The notes under the pieces are model-generated. The model did not search any database. It had not been told where the DNA came from and worked only from the letters and a program-made list of their open reading frames with translations. DNA of 64,000 nt. It comes from CAWAND01 sp963797485. GTDB lineage: Bacteria > Chloroflexota > Anaerolineae > Anaerolineales > E44-bin32. The stretch spans positions 1,054,001 to 1,118,000 of the forward strand of contig CAWCPF010000003.1 of assembly GCA_963797485.1 (NCBI GenBank), given 5' to 3'. Shown one piece after another: positions 36,098 to 44,551 of the stretch (position 1 is its first letter; each line of letters opens with the position of its first letter). The position numbers and the translations under genes are program-made.

Positions 36098-37228
36098 TTG
36101 ACGAAAAGACGAACCGCCGACCTCGTTCTACCCTCAACAATCGAGAATCAAGCCGCCTGGTATCCTCCGAGCTGGTTCGACCGTCTCGCCGACTGGATAG
36201 ACGTTCTGCCCGGACCGCCGTGGGTCTTCTACTTGGTAATCGGGATAGCCGTGGGCATCGCGGGGTCGGCCATTGAATGGATCGAGGGCGCTTATCCTCC
36301 TGGCAACTTCAATGCTTTGCACGTTTGGACGCTAGCGAATTTCGCCTACCTGCTCGCGCTCATTCACTACCTGGACAAATCTGCTGCCTCGGCCATTGCC
36401 TCGTTCCGTCTTATCATCGCTCCTGCGGCGAGCGATGGCCAGCCTACCGAGGAAGGCAAATCCACATATGCCAGGCTCGCCTTCCAATTGACCACACTGC
36501 CTTCCCGCCCGGCGCTGTTAGCTGCAATTATCGGAATGGGTTTTGCCATCGTCGTTTCAGCCCTGCAGTTCTCGGCTGGATCCGTTCCGTCCTACCTGGT
36601 CGGAACTGCCGGCACAGCCCTTTCAAATGCATCAATGCTGGTCATGCTTACCGTAGGGAACGCGGTTTCGGGATTGTTGGTCTACCACACAATTCATCAG
36701 CTTGCCTTGATCAGCCAGATCTACACGCGCTACGCTCGAAATCAACATCTATCACCTTCAGCCTCTGTACGCCCTTTCCCTCCCTGGTGCATTCACCGCC
36801 ATCGGTATCATCGTGTACATCTACGTTTGGGTAGCTGTGTCAGGGTCAACGCTGCAAGGCCTGGGCCCGGTTGAGCTTGGACTTTCGGTGTCATTTGCCG
36901 CCATCGCCGTGACGACGTTCGCCTTGCCACTCTTGGGGGCCCACCGTCGTCTAGTCTCCGAGAAGGAAGAGCGCCTGGGAGAGGTATCTTCTCGTTTCGA
37001 AATCAGCAGCCGAAGAGCTCCTTCGAGACCTCGACGCCGGGCATCTGGATAAGATGGACCATCTGAACAAGGCCCTAGCGAATCTCGAGATTGTGCGGAC
37101 CAGCTTCCGCCGCGGTTCCCACCTGGCCGTGGCGTCCAGGAGCAATCAGTGCCTTGCTTGTCACTCTTCTCCTGCCTATCGTTGTCTGGGTAATTCAGGT
37201 CCTCCTCGGGCGATTTCTTGGCCCGTAG
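36098..37228 (+). pseudogene. cassette 18: polytopic membrane protein, frameshifted (paralogue of cassette 13)
   Basis: TTG 36098 after CTGGAGATA. Intact to about 36740: FYLVIGIAVGIAGSAIEWIEGAYPPGNF, FAYLLALIHYLDKSA, TYARLAFQLTTLPSRPALLAAIIGMGFAIVVSAL, VYHTIHQLALISQIYTRYAR. Frame changes near 36745 and around 37000 and 37110 join IYHLQPLYAL, LPLLGAHRRLVSEKEERLGEV, HLDKMDHLNKALANLE and PTWPWRPGAISALLVTLLLPIVVWVIQ to TAG 37226. Same architecture as cassette 13. Confidence 0.65.
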
Positions 37229-37257
37229 GCGGCTATCTTGGTGTTCACCGGTGCGGC

Positions 37258-37381
37258 GCCCAACATCTCGCTCGATCGGACCGGGGATGCTGGGCGAGTT
37301 TGGCGTGATTGTTGTATGCTCAGGGCAGCTCGGGGGCAGGGCGGAGCGTGGCCCCGGCCGATCAGCTCGGAGGCGTTATGC
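37258..37381 (+). repeat. attC18, class A
   Basis: R'' GCCCAAC at 37258; R' GTTATGC at 37375. Confidence 0.88.
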
Positions 37382-37433
37382 AGCCGCCCCAATCACAGAA
37401 TGCCATTGTAGGCCGAGCTCCCAATCCAGGAAG

Positions 37434-37871
37434 TTACGGGTTCTCCCTTGATTTCGCCGTCTTCTTGACTGAGCGTGCGCTCGGCGCGTGCGCACTAGTG
37501 TTAATCCCCCAACTCACGACGCGCTGTGGGGTAATGCGAAACATCTCGGAGTCAAAGCCGCCTAACACAGTCTGACCACCGGCCGTCAGGATCTCGGCCT
37601 CACCGCGAACCTCTATCCCGCGAACAATCCAAGGATTGACGGATGCGATATCGTCAATGACCACGGCTACGAGAGGATTCTGCTGTACATCGCGCCATTT
37701 CTTTCGCTTCGCGAAATTGTGGCCGCCGATGTCAATTGTGTCTGCCTCCGGGTTGTAGCGGAAACCTACTGGTACGACATGGGGCTGACGGTTTCGACCA
37801 ACAGTGGCAATACGAGCCAATCGTTGACTTTCCAGATAGTTGATCTCTTCCGGGGTGAACACGCTCATCAA
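37434..37871 (-). CDS. cassette 19: PPOX-class F420-dependent oxidoreductase-like protein (reverse orientation)
   Basis: 145 residues. SVFTPEEINYLESQRLARIATVGRNRQPHVVPVGFRY, NFAKRKKWRDVQQNPLVAVVIDD and RGIEVRGEAEIL are typical of the pyridoxamine-phosphate-oxidase-like/F420 split-barrel family (subgroup TIGR03618-like). It binds FMN or F420 and reduces small substrates. It is the only gene in the array clearly encoded against the cassette direction, so it must use its own promoter. Both cassette ends are intact. Confidence 0.85.
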   Translation of the reverse strand: MMSVFTPEEINYLESQRLARIATVGRNRQPHVVPVGFRYNPEADTIDIGGHNFAKRKKWRDVQQNPLVAVVIDDIASVNPWIVRGIEVRGEAEILTAGGQTVLGGFDSEMFRITPQRVVSWGINTSAHAPSARSVKKTAKSRENP

Positions 37872-38114
37872 GTGATCTCCTGGTTGCCAGCGTTGCGAAC
37901 TGAGCGGATATCTGCCAGATCGAAAGGAAAACCGCCGTCACCTCGGTGACCCTTCACCATTGGTCTGAAACCCAATCCGGTTCCCGGGCAATATCCAGCT
38001 TGTCCAATCCATCTCAAGGTAGCACACTGGCGTCAAATGTTCCTCCCCCGTTCGACTAGTAGCTGCCTCGCCTTTCGGTGAGCTTGGCGTACGCGATTCG
38101 CAACGCCTGCGGCT

Positions 38115-38259
38115 GCATAACATCTCGCTGGATGGGACCGCACTTGCAGTGTGCTCGGCGAGGGATGCGGGGCGATTCTGGCAAGATTGTTGTCTGCTCA
38201 GGAAGGCTCAGAGGCGGGTCGGAGACTTGCCCCAGCCCATCAGCTCAGAGGCGTTAGGC
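38115..38259 (+). repeat. attC19, class A with one hairpin module
   Basis: R'' GCATAAC at 38115; R' GTTAGGC at 38253. The GCAC/GTGC module is inserted in the left arm. GTTATGCAGCC and GGCTGCATAAC are exact complements. Confidence 0.9.
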
Positions 38260-38311
38260 GCACCAATCGAATCTTGCACAGGCACATCAGCAAGACACTT
38301 GAGGAGGAACG

Positions 38312-38740
38312 GTGAATTCTCGTTGGAGCTTGAGAGACGTCGTCTGCGCGCTGTACGCATGGTCGGCCGCGCTATTCTTCGGCGCAGTCCTCATCGATGT
38401 TGTCTATTCGTCCATCCTCGGAGACGCCGGAGCAGCGGCGTACGGCGGGGTGTCCGACTTCCTCCTACTGATCGGAGCACCGATGGCCCTCTTGGCCGTG
38501 GCTGCACTGGCTCTTTCCTGGAGCACTTCTGCCTCCAGGATTCTCGTTGTACTGTCCTTCCTGTTCCTTTCCCTGGAGTTCGTGGCTCCCTTCCTGTTCC
38601 CCCTTCTCCGAACTTCCACCGACTTGTCCTCCATGGCGATCACTCCCTACATTCGTCTAACCCCCCTTGCATTGGCATCACTCCTGGCCATTGCAGCCTT
38701 TCGCGCCCTCTTCACTGAGCAGCAGGCACCAAACACCTAG
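38312..38740 (+). CDS. cassette 20: four-helix membrane protein
   Basis: 142 residues, GTG start 38312 after CTTGAGGAGGAACG, the same leader type as in cassette 10. Four TM helices: VCALYAWSAALFFGAVLIDVVY, DFLLLIGAPMALLAVAALAL, ILVVLSFLFLSLEFVAPFLF and ALASLLAIAAFRALF. No known family; it may be related to small stress-type membrane proteins. Confidence 0.7.
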   Translation: MNSRWSLRDVVCALYAWSAALFFGAVLIDVVYSSILGDAGAAAYGGVSDFLLLIGAPMALLAVAALALSWSTSASRILVVLSFLFLSLEFVAPFLFPLLRTSTDLSSMAITPYIRLTPLALASLLAIAAFRALFTEQQAPNT

Positions 38741-38796
38741 AGCTGTTTCCCAAGGCCAACCTGCCGTACGCCCCTCCCTATTGCCCCCACCGGTGC

Positions 38797-38965
38797 GCAT
38801 AACATCTCGCTGGATGGGACCGCACTTTAAGTGTGCTCCGCGAGGAATGCGGGGCGATTTTGGTGCGGGCGTTGTATGATCGAGTGGGCATGAAGAGGCG
38901 ACGTTGATCAACCCCGGCCCATCCCTGCAAAGAATGCAGGACTTCGCAGCTCGAGCGCGTTCAGA
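38797..38965 (+). repeat. attC20, class A with two hairpin modules
   Basis: R'' GCATAAC at 38797; R' degenerate GTTCAGA at 38959. Modules GCAC/GTGC (left arm) and CCTGC/GCAGG (right arm). Confidence 0.82.
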
Positions 38966-39013
38966 CGCGCACAAGACCGCTTGCCCGCCCGGCAGCCTAG
39001 GTTGGAGTGTGAA

Positions 39014-40813
39014 ATGATTGACACAAGCGCAGGCAGGGCGGCTCCAATCGCATGGAAGAGAAAGGGCGTGCTCACCGCGATCACGCTCTTGTTTCTCATC
39101 TGGGCGGCTGCCTTTGTATACCATGCATCCTTCGTGGCAATTGACGGCCAAAGGTACTTCTCGCTATTTGACGACGCAATGATCTCGATGCGATACGCCT
39201 GGAATCTTGCCCACGGAAGCGGCCTTGTGTGGAACGAGGGCCAGCGGGTCGAAGGCTACACGAATCTTCTGATGGTCATGTTCATGGCCATTCCGAACCT
39301 CCTGTTCGAGAAGAGGATCTCGGCCCTCGCGGTCCAGCTTCTCGGGATCATCCTCATGGTGGGCAACGCCTACCTGGCCGCGAGCATCGCAGCAGTGCTC
39401 AATGAAGTGCGAAGCCAGTATGAGGACAATCTCTCAGGGCTTCTGGTTTTTGCCGGAACTCTCGCCTACTATCCCCTTGCCTTCTGGTCCCTGATGGGGA
39501 TGGAGACAGGCCTGCTCACGTTCCTAATCCTCCTCGCGGTACTGGCTGCTGTTCGGTACTCCATAAGCCCCCGAACGAAGTACATGCTGACAACGGCGGT
39601 CGTCCTTGGTCTGGGCTTTCTGGCCCGACCAGACTCGCTTGTTGCTTCCCTCGTTATCATTGCATTCACCGCAACGATCCCGCGCGGCGGCCGGCACAAC
39701 ATGAGGCTAGCCATGCTGCGTGCGCTCACGATGATTGGAGCGCTGTCCATCTTCATTGTCGCCCAGCTGGTATTCCGGGTTGCCTACTATCAGGAGTGGC
39801 TCCCGAACACCTATGTCCTCAAACTCGTTGGGATGCCCCTATCCCTGCGGTTGGAAAACGGGCTTGGCTTCATCAAGCCGCTGCTCTACTCCGCAATCCC
39901 CGCCGCTCTGCTCCTAGTCGCTGGCGCAATTGCCAGGCCAGATCGATGGACAATCATGTTCGTAACGTTGGCAGCGTCCCTTCTGGGCTACCAGCTCTGG
40001 ATTGGGGGCGAACCATGGCCATATTGGCGAATCCTAGCCCCGTCCTTTCCCCTCATCCTCATAGTAATGGTCAATGGCAGCTCCTTCCTCGCCAAGCTCC
40101 TGCGGCAGCCATCGAGAGCCTCAATCGCGCCTCGCGCAGTACTTGCCCTCTTCGGTCTCTACCTCATGAGTTGGCCGTTCCTTACGGTCAATCCTAGGCT
40201 AAGCACGGGCATCGGGCCTGCCGATCTGGTAGTCATCGTCTTTGGAGCCGCCTCACTAGGTCTCGGGGTCATACTCCATGGGACAGCCTTTATACGCAGC
40301 CGTGCATGCGTGCCCGTAGTGACGACCGTGCTCACTGCTCTAGCCCTTGTCTCCTTCAATCTTGACTTCCTCCCCGAAGTCATATTCCGAGTCCGCCCAT
40401 ACACAGTTGCAGAGAACATAGAGATGGTGAATCGAGCGATTGCCATAAGTGAGGTCACAACTCCTGAAGCCAGTGTGGGTGTCTTCTACGCTGGAGCGAT
40501 TCCCTATTACACTGGGTTGCTGGCAATAGACTTCCTCGGGAGATCAGATGAGTATGTTGCACGGCTGTCCCCTGACATCACCGGCGCGACTGGCTGGTAC
40601 GGCATGACTAGTGTCCCCGGACACAACAAGTACGACCTCTGGTACTCGATTGCGCGTCTAACACCGACATACATCCAGGGTGCTAGGTGGGGGCGACAGA
40701 ATCTTACTGGCTGGGTCGAGCGCGCGTACGTAACAAAAGAGTACAGTGGTGTCCAGCTAACACTCAAGAGGAACGACCCAAGCGTCTTATGGCGGCTACT
40801 ACCCCCCGACTAG
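39014..40813 (+). CDS. cassette 21: GT-C-type polyprenyl-sugar glycosyltransferase-like membrane protein
   Basis: 599 residues, by far the largest intact cassette gene; ATG 39014 after GTTGGAGTGTGAA. After the first TM helix a luminal loop carries SLFDDAMISMRYAWNLAHGSGLVWNEGQRVEGYTNLL, the acidic DD motif and GL.WN.G.RVEGYTN signature of AftB/ArnT-like GT-C enzymes (often annotated arabinofuranosyltransferase-like). About eleven TM helices and a C-terminal soluble domain (PEASVGVFYAGAIPYYTGLLAIDFLGRSDEYVAR) follow. It probably transfers a sugar from a polyprenyl phosphate onto a cell-surface glycan. Confidence 0.8.
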   Translation: MIDTSAGRAAPIAWKRKGVLTAITLLFLIWAAAFVYHASFVAIDGQRYFSLFDDAMISMRYAWNLAHGSGLVWNEGQRVEGYTNLLMVMFMAIPNLLFEKRISALAVQLLGIILMVGNAYLAASIAAVLNEVRSQYEDNLSGLLVFAGTLAYYPLAFWSLMGMETGLLTFLILLAVLAAVRYSISPRTKYMLTTAVVLGLGFLARPDSLVASLVIIAFTATIPRGGRHNMRLAMLRALTMIGALSIFIVAQLVFRVAYYQEWLPNTYVLKLVGMPLSLRLENGLGFIKPLLYSAIPAALLLVAGAIARPDRWTIMFVTLAASLLGYQLWIGGEPWPYWRILAPSFPLILIVMVNGSSFLAKLLRQPSRASIAPRAVLALFGLYLMSWPFLTVNPRLSTGIGPADLVVIVFGAASLGLGVILHGTAFIRSRACVPVVTTVLTALALVSFNLDFLPEVIFRVRPYTVAENIEMVNRAIAISEVTTPEASVGVFYAGAIPYYTGLLAIDFLGRSDEYVARLSPDITGATGWYGMTSVPGHNKYDLWYSIARLTPTYIQGARWGRQNLTGWVERAYVTKEYSGVQLTLKRNDPSVLWRLLPPD

Positions 40814-40863
40814 ACCATTGCTCGCCCGAGCAGACTTCCTCCCTGTTCTTTCCGCTTGTTGGC

Positions 40864-41041
40864 GTCTAACAACACGATGGAGCCTTGGAAGAACAACAGG
40901 ATCTCCGACCGAGCCCCCGGGAGAATACCGGGGACCTGCGGCCGGCCAGCCGGGTGTTTGGCTTTGGCACGATACTAGCTTGGGCTGGCCGGGCGGCTCC
41001 CTGCAAAGAACGCAGCACTTCGCAGCTCGAGGGCGTTCGGC
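40864..41041 (+). repeat. attC21, class B
   Basis: R'' GTCTAAC at 40864; R' GTTCGGC at 41035. First class-B site, with three hairpin modules. Confidence 0.85.
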
Positions 41042-41065
41042 GACCGAGGAGCAAGGGGGGACGAC

Positions 41066-41575
41066 GTGGATACCATGCCGACGAGCGATGTCGTGCTGCG
41101 GGAGGTCATGGAAGACGACCTCCCCATTCTCTTCGAGCAGCAGCAAGACCCCGCAGCCAACTGGATGGCCGCCTTCACGGCCAAGGATCCGACGGACTGG
41201 CCTGCCTTTGCCGCCAAGTGGGCCAAGATCCTCGGTGACAGCACGGTCACCGCGAGGGCCATCGTGTGTTGCGGGCATGTGGTGGGCAACGTCGGCGCCT
41301 TCGTCGCCCCGTGGTCGGGCCAGCGCGAGGTCACCTACTGGATCGGGCGCGAGTATTGGGGGCGGGGCTTGGCCACCAAGGCGCTCACCGCGTTCGTCGG
41401 TCTGCTGGCAGAGCGGCCTCTCTATGCCCGCGCCGCCGCGGACAACAGTGCCTCGATCCGGGTGCTCGAGAAGTGCGGCTTCATACCCGTTGGTCGTGAC
41501 AGGGGTTTCGCTGAAGCGCGCAGGGAGGAGATCGAAGAAGTGGTAATGGAGCTGCGTGCAGGCGCGCCGAACTAG
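41066..41575 (+). CDS. cassette 22: GNAT acetyltransferase (RimJ/RimL-like)
   Basis: 169 residues (GTG 41066 or ATG 41075). It begins VVLREVMEDDLPILFEQQQDP. The acetyl-CoA-binding core is VTYWIGREYWGRGLATKALTAFV, and the C-terminal ARAAADNSASIRVLEKCGFIPVG is typical of RimJ/RimL N-acetyltransferases. The stop codon lies inside the attC22 R'' region (CGAAC-TAG), so the coding end and recombination site are fused. Confidence 0.87.
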   Translation: MDTMPTSDVVLREVMEDDLPILFEQQQDPAANWMAAFTAKDPTDWPAFAAKWAKILGDSTVTARAIVCCGHVVGNVGAFVAPWSGQREVTYWIGREYWGRGLATKALTAFVGLLAERPLYARAAADNSASIRVLEKCGFIPVGRDRGFAEARREEIEEVVMELRAGAPN

Positions 41576-41662
41576 GCGCTGCAGCAGACCGCGGCCGCAT
41601 GTTCGCCCGCTGGGGTTCATAGGTCACTCAACGGCCCCGGCTGGTGAGCTATTTCGTTAGGC
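41566..41662 (+). repeat. attC22, short degenerate site overlapping the GNAT stop
   Basis: R'' GCCGAAC at 41566 complements the cassette start GTTCGGC; R' GTTAGGC at 41656. The body retains GGCCCCGGCTGGTGAGCT, like a shrunken class A. Confidence 0.65.
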
Positions 41663-41697
41663 ATTGGCGGCATGTCACCATCTTGTGGGAGGGTACG

Positions 41698-41988
41698 GTG
41701 CGAATACTGGCCCTGGAGATCGAAACGGCGGGCGCCTCTGCAGCGGAGTTCCAGCCCCACCTGCTAGAGGAAGCGAAAGGGGTATGGCGCTTGTATCACG
41801 ATGAGGTCATCAGAGAAGCCTACTTTCGCTCTGATCGGCACACAGCTGTCCTGGTACTTGAGTGCGCGGATCCTGAAGAGGCGGCGCAGCAGCTTTCGGA
41901 CTTGCCTCTTGTGACCGCCGGTTTGATCGAATTCGAGCTGATCCCTCTATCTCCGTACTCGGGCTTCTCTAGGCTATTTGCGAGTTGA
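41698..41988 (+). CDS. cassette 23: muconolactone-isomerase-like / YCII-like small protein
   Basis: 96 residues; GTG 41698 follows GGGAGGGTAC. The ferredoxin-like pattern MRILALEIETAG, VWRLYHDEVIREAYFRSDRHTAVLVLECADPEEAAQQLSDLPLV and GLIEFELIPLSPYSGFSRLF matches the muconolactone-isomerase-like family of dimeric alpha/beta-barrel proteins. Substrate unknown. Confidence 0.72.
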   Translation: MRILALEIETAGASAAEFQPHLLEEAKGVWRLYHDEVIREAYFRSDRHTAVLVLECADPEEAAQQLSDLPLVTAGLIEFELIPLSPYSGFSRLFAS

Positions 41989-42030
41989 ATTGCTCAACCG
42001 CAACCCGACAGCGGGCCAAGAACGGTCGAT

Positions 42031-42160
42031 GTATAACAACTCGGTTAAGCTGACCCGACGGGCGGCGCTTTCGGCGCGGCTTGCCCGGCCCGCTGGCGTG
42101 CCGTAGAGTAAGTAAGGTCTGCCCGGTTCCGCCGGGCAGCTTAGCTCGAGGGCGTTAGGC
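42031..42160 (+). repeat. attC23, class D
   Basis: R'' GTATAAC at 42031; R' GTTAGGC at 42154. Body GAAGCTGACCCGGCGGGC-like; no hairpin modules. Confidence 0.85.
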
Positions 42161-42181
42161 AGATTCAGGCACAGGAGCGGA

Positions 42182-42628
42182 GTGACAATCCCAGCGCCCC
42201 TCTTCTTTGTAGCTGCGATGATTTTGGGATTCTGGCTTGGCACAATTGCGTCCCTGGATATCGGCTTTCTCCCCGAGGCAATCTCGAGCCTCGCTGGCAA
42301 TACCCTTTTGGCCTTGGCGATCGTTCTCGCCATGCTTTCTCAGAGGCAACTCAGGCAGGCGAAGACAGGTCAGCTCCCAGGCACGCCCACCATCTCCCTC
42401 GTGACAACCGGCCCATATGCGATCAGCAGAAACCCAATCTACTTGGCTTGGGCAGTCTTCCAACTTGGGTTAGGGATCTGGCTTCGAAACGGATGGATCG
42501 TCGCTATGCTAGCTCCTGCAATCTTCATCGTGAATGTACTGGCGATCATCCCGGAGGAACAGTACCTCGAAAAGAAGTTTGGCCAGAGCTACCGCGACTA
42601 TCGGAGTCGAGTTAGGCGATGGTTGTGA
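42182..42628 (+). CDS. cassette 24: isoprenylcysteine carboxyl methyltransferase (ICMT/PEMT)-family protein
   Basis: 148 residues, GTG 42182 after CAGGAGCGGA. Four TM helices with the conserved TTGPYAISRNPIYLAWAVFQLGLGIWL and the C-terminal IIPEEQYLEKKFGQSYRDYRSRVRRWL, the SAM-binding signature of the ICMT/phospholipid methyltransferase family. Bacterial members methylate lipids or carboxylates; the substrate here is unknown. Confidence 0.85.
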   Translation: MTIPAPLFFVAAMILGFWLGTIASLDIGFLPEAISSLAGNTLLALAIVLAMLSQRQLRQAKTGQLPGTPTISLVTTGPYAISRNPIYLAWAVFQLGLGIWLRNGWIVAMLAPAIFIVNVLAIIPEEQYLEKKFGQSYRDYRSRVRRWL

Positions 42629-42656
42629 AGTACCGCCCTAGGGTCAACCTGAATCT

Positions 42657-42825
42657 GCCTGACATCTCGCTGGATCGGACCGCACTTGCAGCGTGCTCCG
42701 CGAGGGATGCTGGGCGAGTTTGGCGTGGTTGTTGTATGCTCAAGATGGGTCGAAGGCGAGGCGGTGGTTGGCCCCGGCCGATCCCTGCAGAGAACGCAGG
42801 ACTTCGCAGCTCGAGGGCGTTAGCA
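42657..42825 (+). repeat. attC24, class A with two hairpin modules
   Basis: R'' GCCTGAC at 42657 (one mismatch); R' GTTAGCA at 42819. GAATCTGCCTGAC pairs with the cassette start GTTAGGCAGATTC. Confidence 0.88.
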
Positions 42826-42858
42826 AGCCGCCGCAATTCCATTGCTCCTAGCACCACC

Positions 42859-42894
42859 TTGACATTTAGGCAGCAAGCGTCTACTATACGTATA
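42859..42894 (+). promoter_or_regulatory. consensus promoter with overlapping palindromic operator (mazEF-like pair)
   Basis: TTGACA at 42859, a 17-bp spacer, then TACTAT at 42882. The palindrome TATACGTATA (42885-42894) overlaps the -10 box and probably is the autoregulatory operator. Confidence 0.8.
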
Positions 42895-42921
42895 GGATAC
42901 GTACACAGGTGAGGGCAGGCC

Positions 42922-43152
42922 ATGAGAAAGAAATTGACCATCACGCTTGATGAGCAGGTCTACGAGGGACTCCACCAGGTGATAGGGGACCGTCGCATAA
43001 GTCGCTTTATTGAGGATCTTGTTCGACCGCATGTAATCTCGGCTGATCTCGAGATCGCCTATATGGAAATGGCGGCGGATGAATCGCGGGAGGCTGAGGC
43101 GCTGGACTGGGCCGAGGCGACCATTGGAGACATAGCGGATGATGCGCGGTGA
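42922..43152 (+). CDS. cassette 25: antitoxin (RHH/MazE-like)
   Basis: 76 residues: MRKKLTITLDEQVYEGLHQVIGDRRISRFIEDLVRPHVI is a ribbon-helix-helix DNA-binding domain, followed by an acidic toxin-binding tail (MEMAADESREAEALDWAEATIGD). ATG 42922 follows GTGAGGGCAGGCC. It overlaps the MazF-like gene by 14 bp. Confidence 0.85.
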   Translation: MRKKLTITLDEQVYEGLHQVIGDRRISRFIEDLVRPHVISADLEIAYMEMAADESREAEALDWAEATIGDIADDAR

Positions 43153-43474
43153 GGTTTGGTGGGTGAACTTCGACCCGTCTGTTGGCGGCGAGATTCGGAA
43201 GCAGCGCCCGGCAGTCATTGTGAGCAATGACGCCGCCAATCGGCATTTGAACCGATTGCAGGTTGTGCCGATGACTTCCCGTGTCGACCGTGTATATCCG
43301 AGCGAGGCAGTCGTCAGAGTGGGCCGGCGCCAATCCAAGGCAATGGCTGATCAGTTGACGACGGTGAGCAAACAACGGCTGACGAGCCGGATGGGAAAGC
43401 TAACCTCGCCCGAACTTGCCAAAGTTGAGCACGCTATCATGATCCAGCTTGGGCTGGAAGAGATTGCCCATTAG
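43139..43474 (+). CDS. mazF: cassette 25: MazF/PemK-type mRNA endoribonuclease toxin
   Basis: 111 residues with ATG 43139 (or 43142). MRGEVWWVNFDPSVGGEIRKQRPAVIVSNDAAN, VVPMTSRVDRVYPSEAVV and SKAMADQLTTVSKQRLTSRMGKL are the PemK/MazF core, including the catalytic Arg and Thr/Ser of the SH3-like barrel. It cleaves mRNA when free of its antitoxin. Confidence 0.93.
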   Translation: MMRGEVWWVNFDPSVGGEIRKQRPAVIVSNDAANRHLNRLQVVPMTSRVDRVYPSEAVVRVGRRQSKAMADQLTTVSKQRLTSRMGKLTSPELAKVEHAIMIQLGLEEIAH

Positions 43475-43498
43475 GTCATGTGCAGGCACAACTGGGCT

Positions 43499-43667
43499 TG
43501 CTAACAGCTCGCTGGATCGGACCGCACTTGCAGTGTGCTCCGCGAGGGATGCTGGGCGAGTTTGGCGTGGTTGTTGTGTGCTCAGGAAAGCCCAGGGGCA
43601 GGGCGGACCGTGACCCCGGCCGATCCCTGCAGTGAACGCAGGACTTCGCAGCTCGAGGGCGTTAGGC
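43499..43667 (+). repeat. attC25, class A with two hairpin modules
   Basis: R'' TGCTAAC at 43499; R' GTTAGGC at 43661. GTTAGCAAGCC and GGCTTGCTAAC are exact complements. Confidence 0.9.
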
Positions 43668-43715
43668 GTCAGACTTGCTCCACGACCCGGCCCATGGTGG
43701 CCGGCCTCTTCAACG

Positions 43716-44276
43716 ATGAAACGGAACATTGAGAGATTTAAGCCCCCACCATTGGTCAACTCCGCGTGCGCCGAGTGCCGCGGAGTTGTCCCTGCTGAAT
43801 TCGATACTTGTGATGGTTTCTTTCTATCCGTGCAGGTCAGAACCCACGAAGCCACCACTAGGGGCACGATCCATCCACTGCTCTACCGGCTCGTTGTCGA
43901 CGCTTTCGCAATGCAGCACCCTGCGCGGAGTTGTCTCTCCGCCAAGTCCTATGCAGGGCACTTCACGGGGCTTTGCTGCGCCTCCGAGTACAGTATGTCC
44001 GAGCTCACGTACGCAGCTCTTCAGAGATGGCTCAATGGGCCTGCCGCTCGCATCGGCCTGGTCCGTCCGTCCAACCTACCCTTCTTTGGTACGATAACAG
44101 TTGGCCATCCCACGACGGCAGCAACCGACGAGGAGTTCGAGGCCCGAGTGCGGGAATGGGGAGACGAAGTATGGCGTGCCTATCGACCGCAGCACGAGAT
44201 CGCACGGGCTTCGAATTCGAGATGCAATTCGGGGCCGGCGAATTTGACAGGCGACCTAGTGCCTCCTCGGTGCTCT
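43716..44276 (+). CDS. cassette 26: DUF5946-like protein, 3' end probably frameshifted
   Basis: ATG 43716: CAECRGVVPAEFDTCDGFF, then LYRLVVDAFAMQHPARSCLSAKSYAGHFTGLC and the C-terminal VREWGDEVWRAY match DUF5946, a small family with N-terminal Cys pairs and a conserved VDAY.MQHP motif. The open frame runs on through attC26 to 44387; this tail has no family character, so I place the likely end before the attC and suspect an indel near 44200-44230. Function unknown. Confidence 0.6.
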
Positions 44277-44281
44277 ATGCC

Positions 44282-44459
44282 GCCCAACAACACGATGGAG
44301 CCCTGGAAGAACACCAGGATCTCCGACCGACCCCCCGGAAGACCACCGGGGACCTGCGCCCGGCCAGTTGAGACGAATCGGATCTAAGATGGGTTCCAAG
44401 CGCTGGCCGGGCGGCTCCCTGCAAAGAACGCAGGACTTCGCAGCTCGAGGCCGTTAGGC
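44282..44459 (+). repeat. attC26, class B
   Basis: R'' GCCCAAC at 44282; R' GTTAGGC at 44453. Three hairpin modules. Confidence 0.88.
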
Positions 44460-44551
44460 GGCGCCGCGTTGCCCAATATCGGGAGCATGCATGGCGAGGG
44501 GCGCTGCCCCTAGGCTTTGCAGGCCAGAGGACTTGCTGAAGAGGTTGGTTC

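Noticed and set aside
42610..42616. GTTAGGC inside the end of the cassette 24 gene as an extra attC core
   Set aside because: No partner core or palindrome lies around it; the codons fit the conserved YRSRVRRWL end.
44277..44387. Extension of the DUF5946-like protein through attC26
   Set aside because: The extra residues are translated attC sequence; other class-B sites read the same way.
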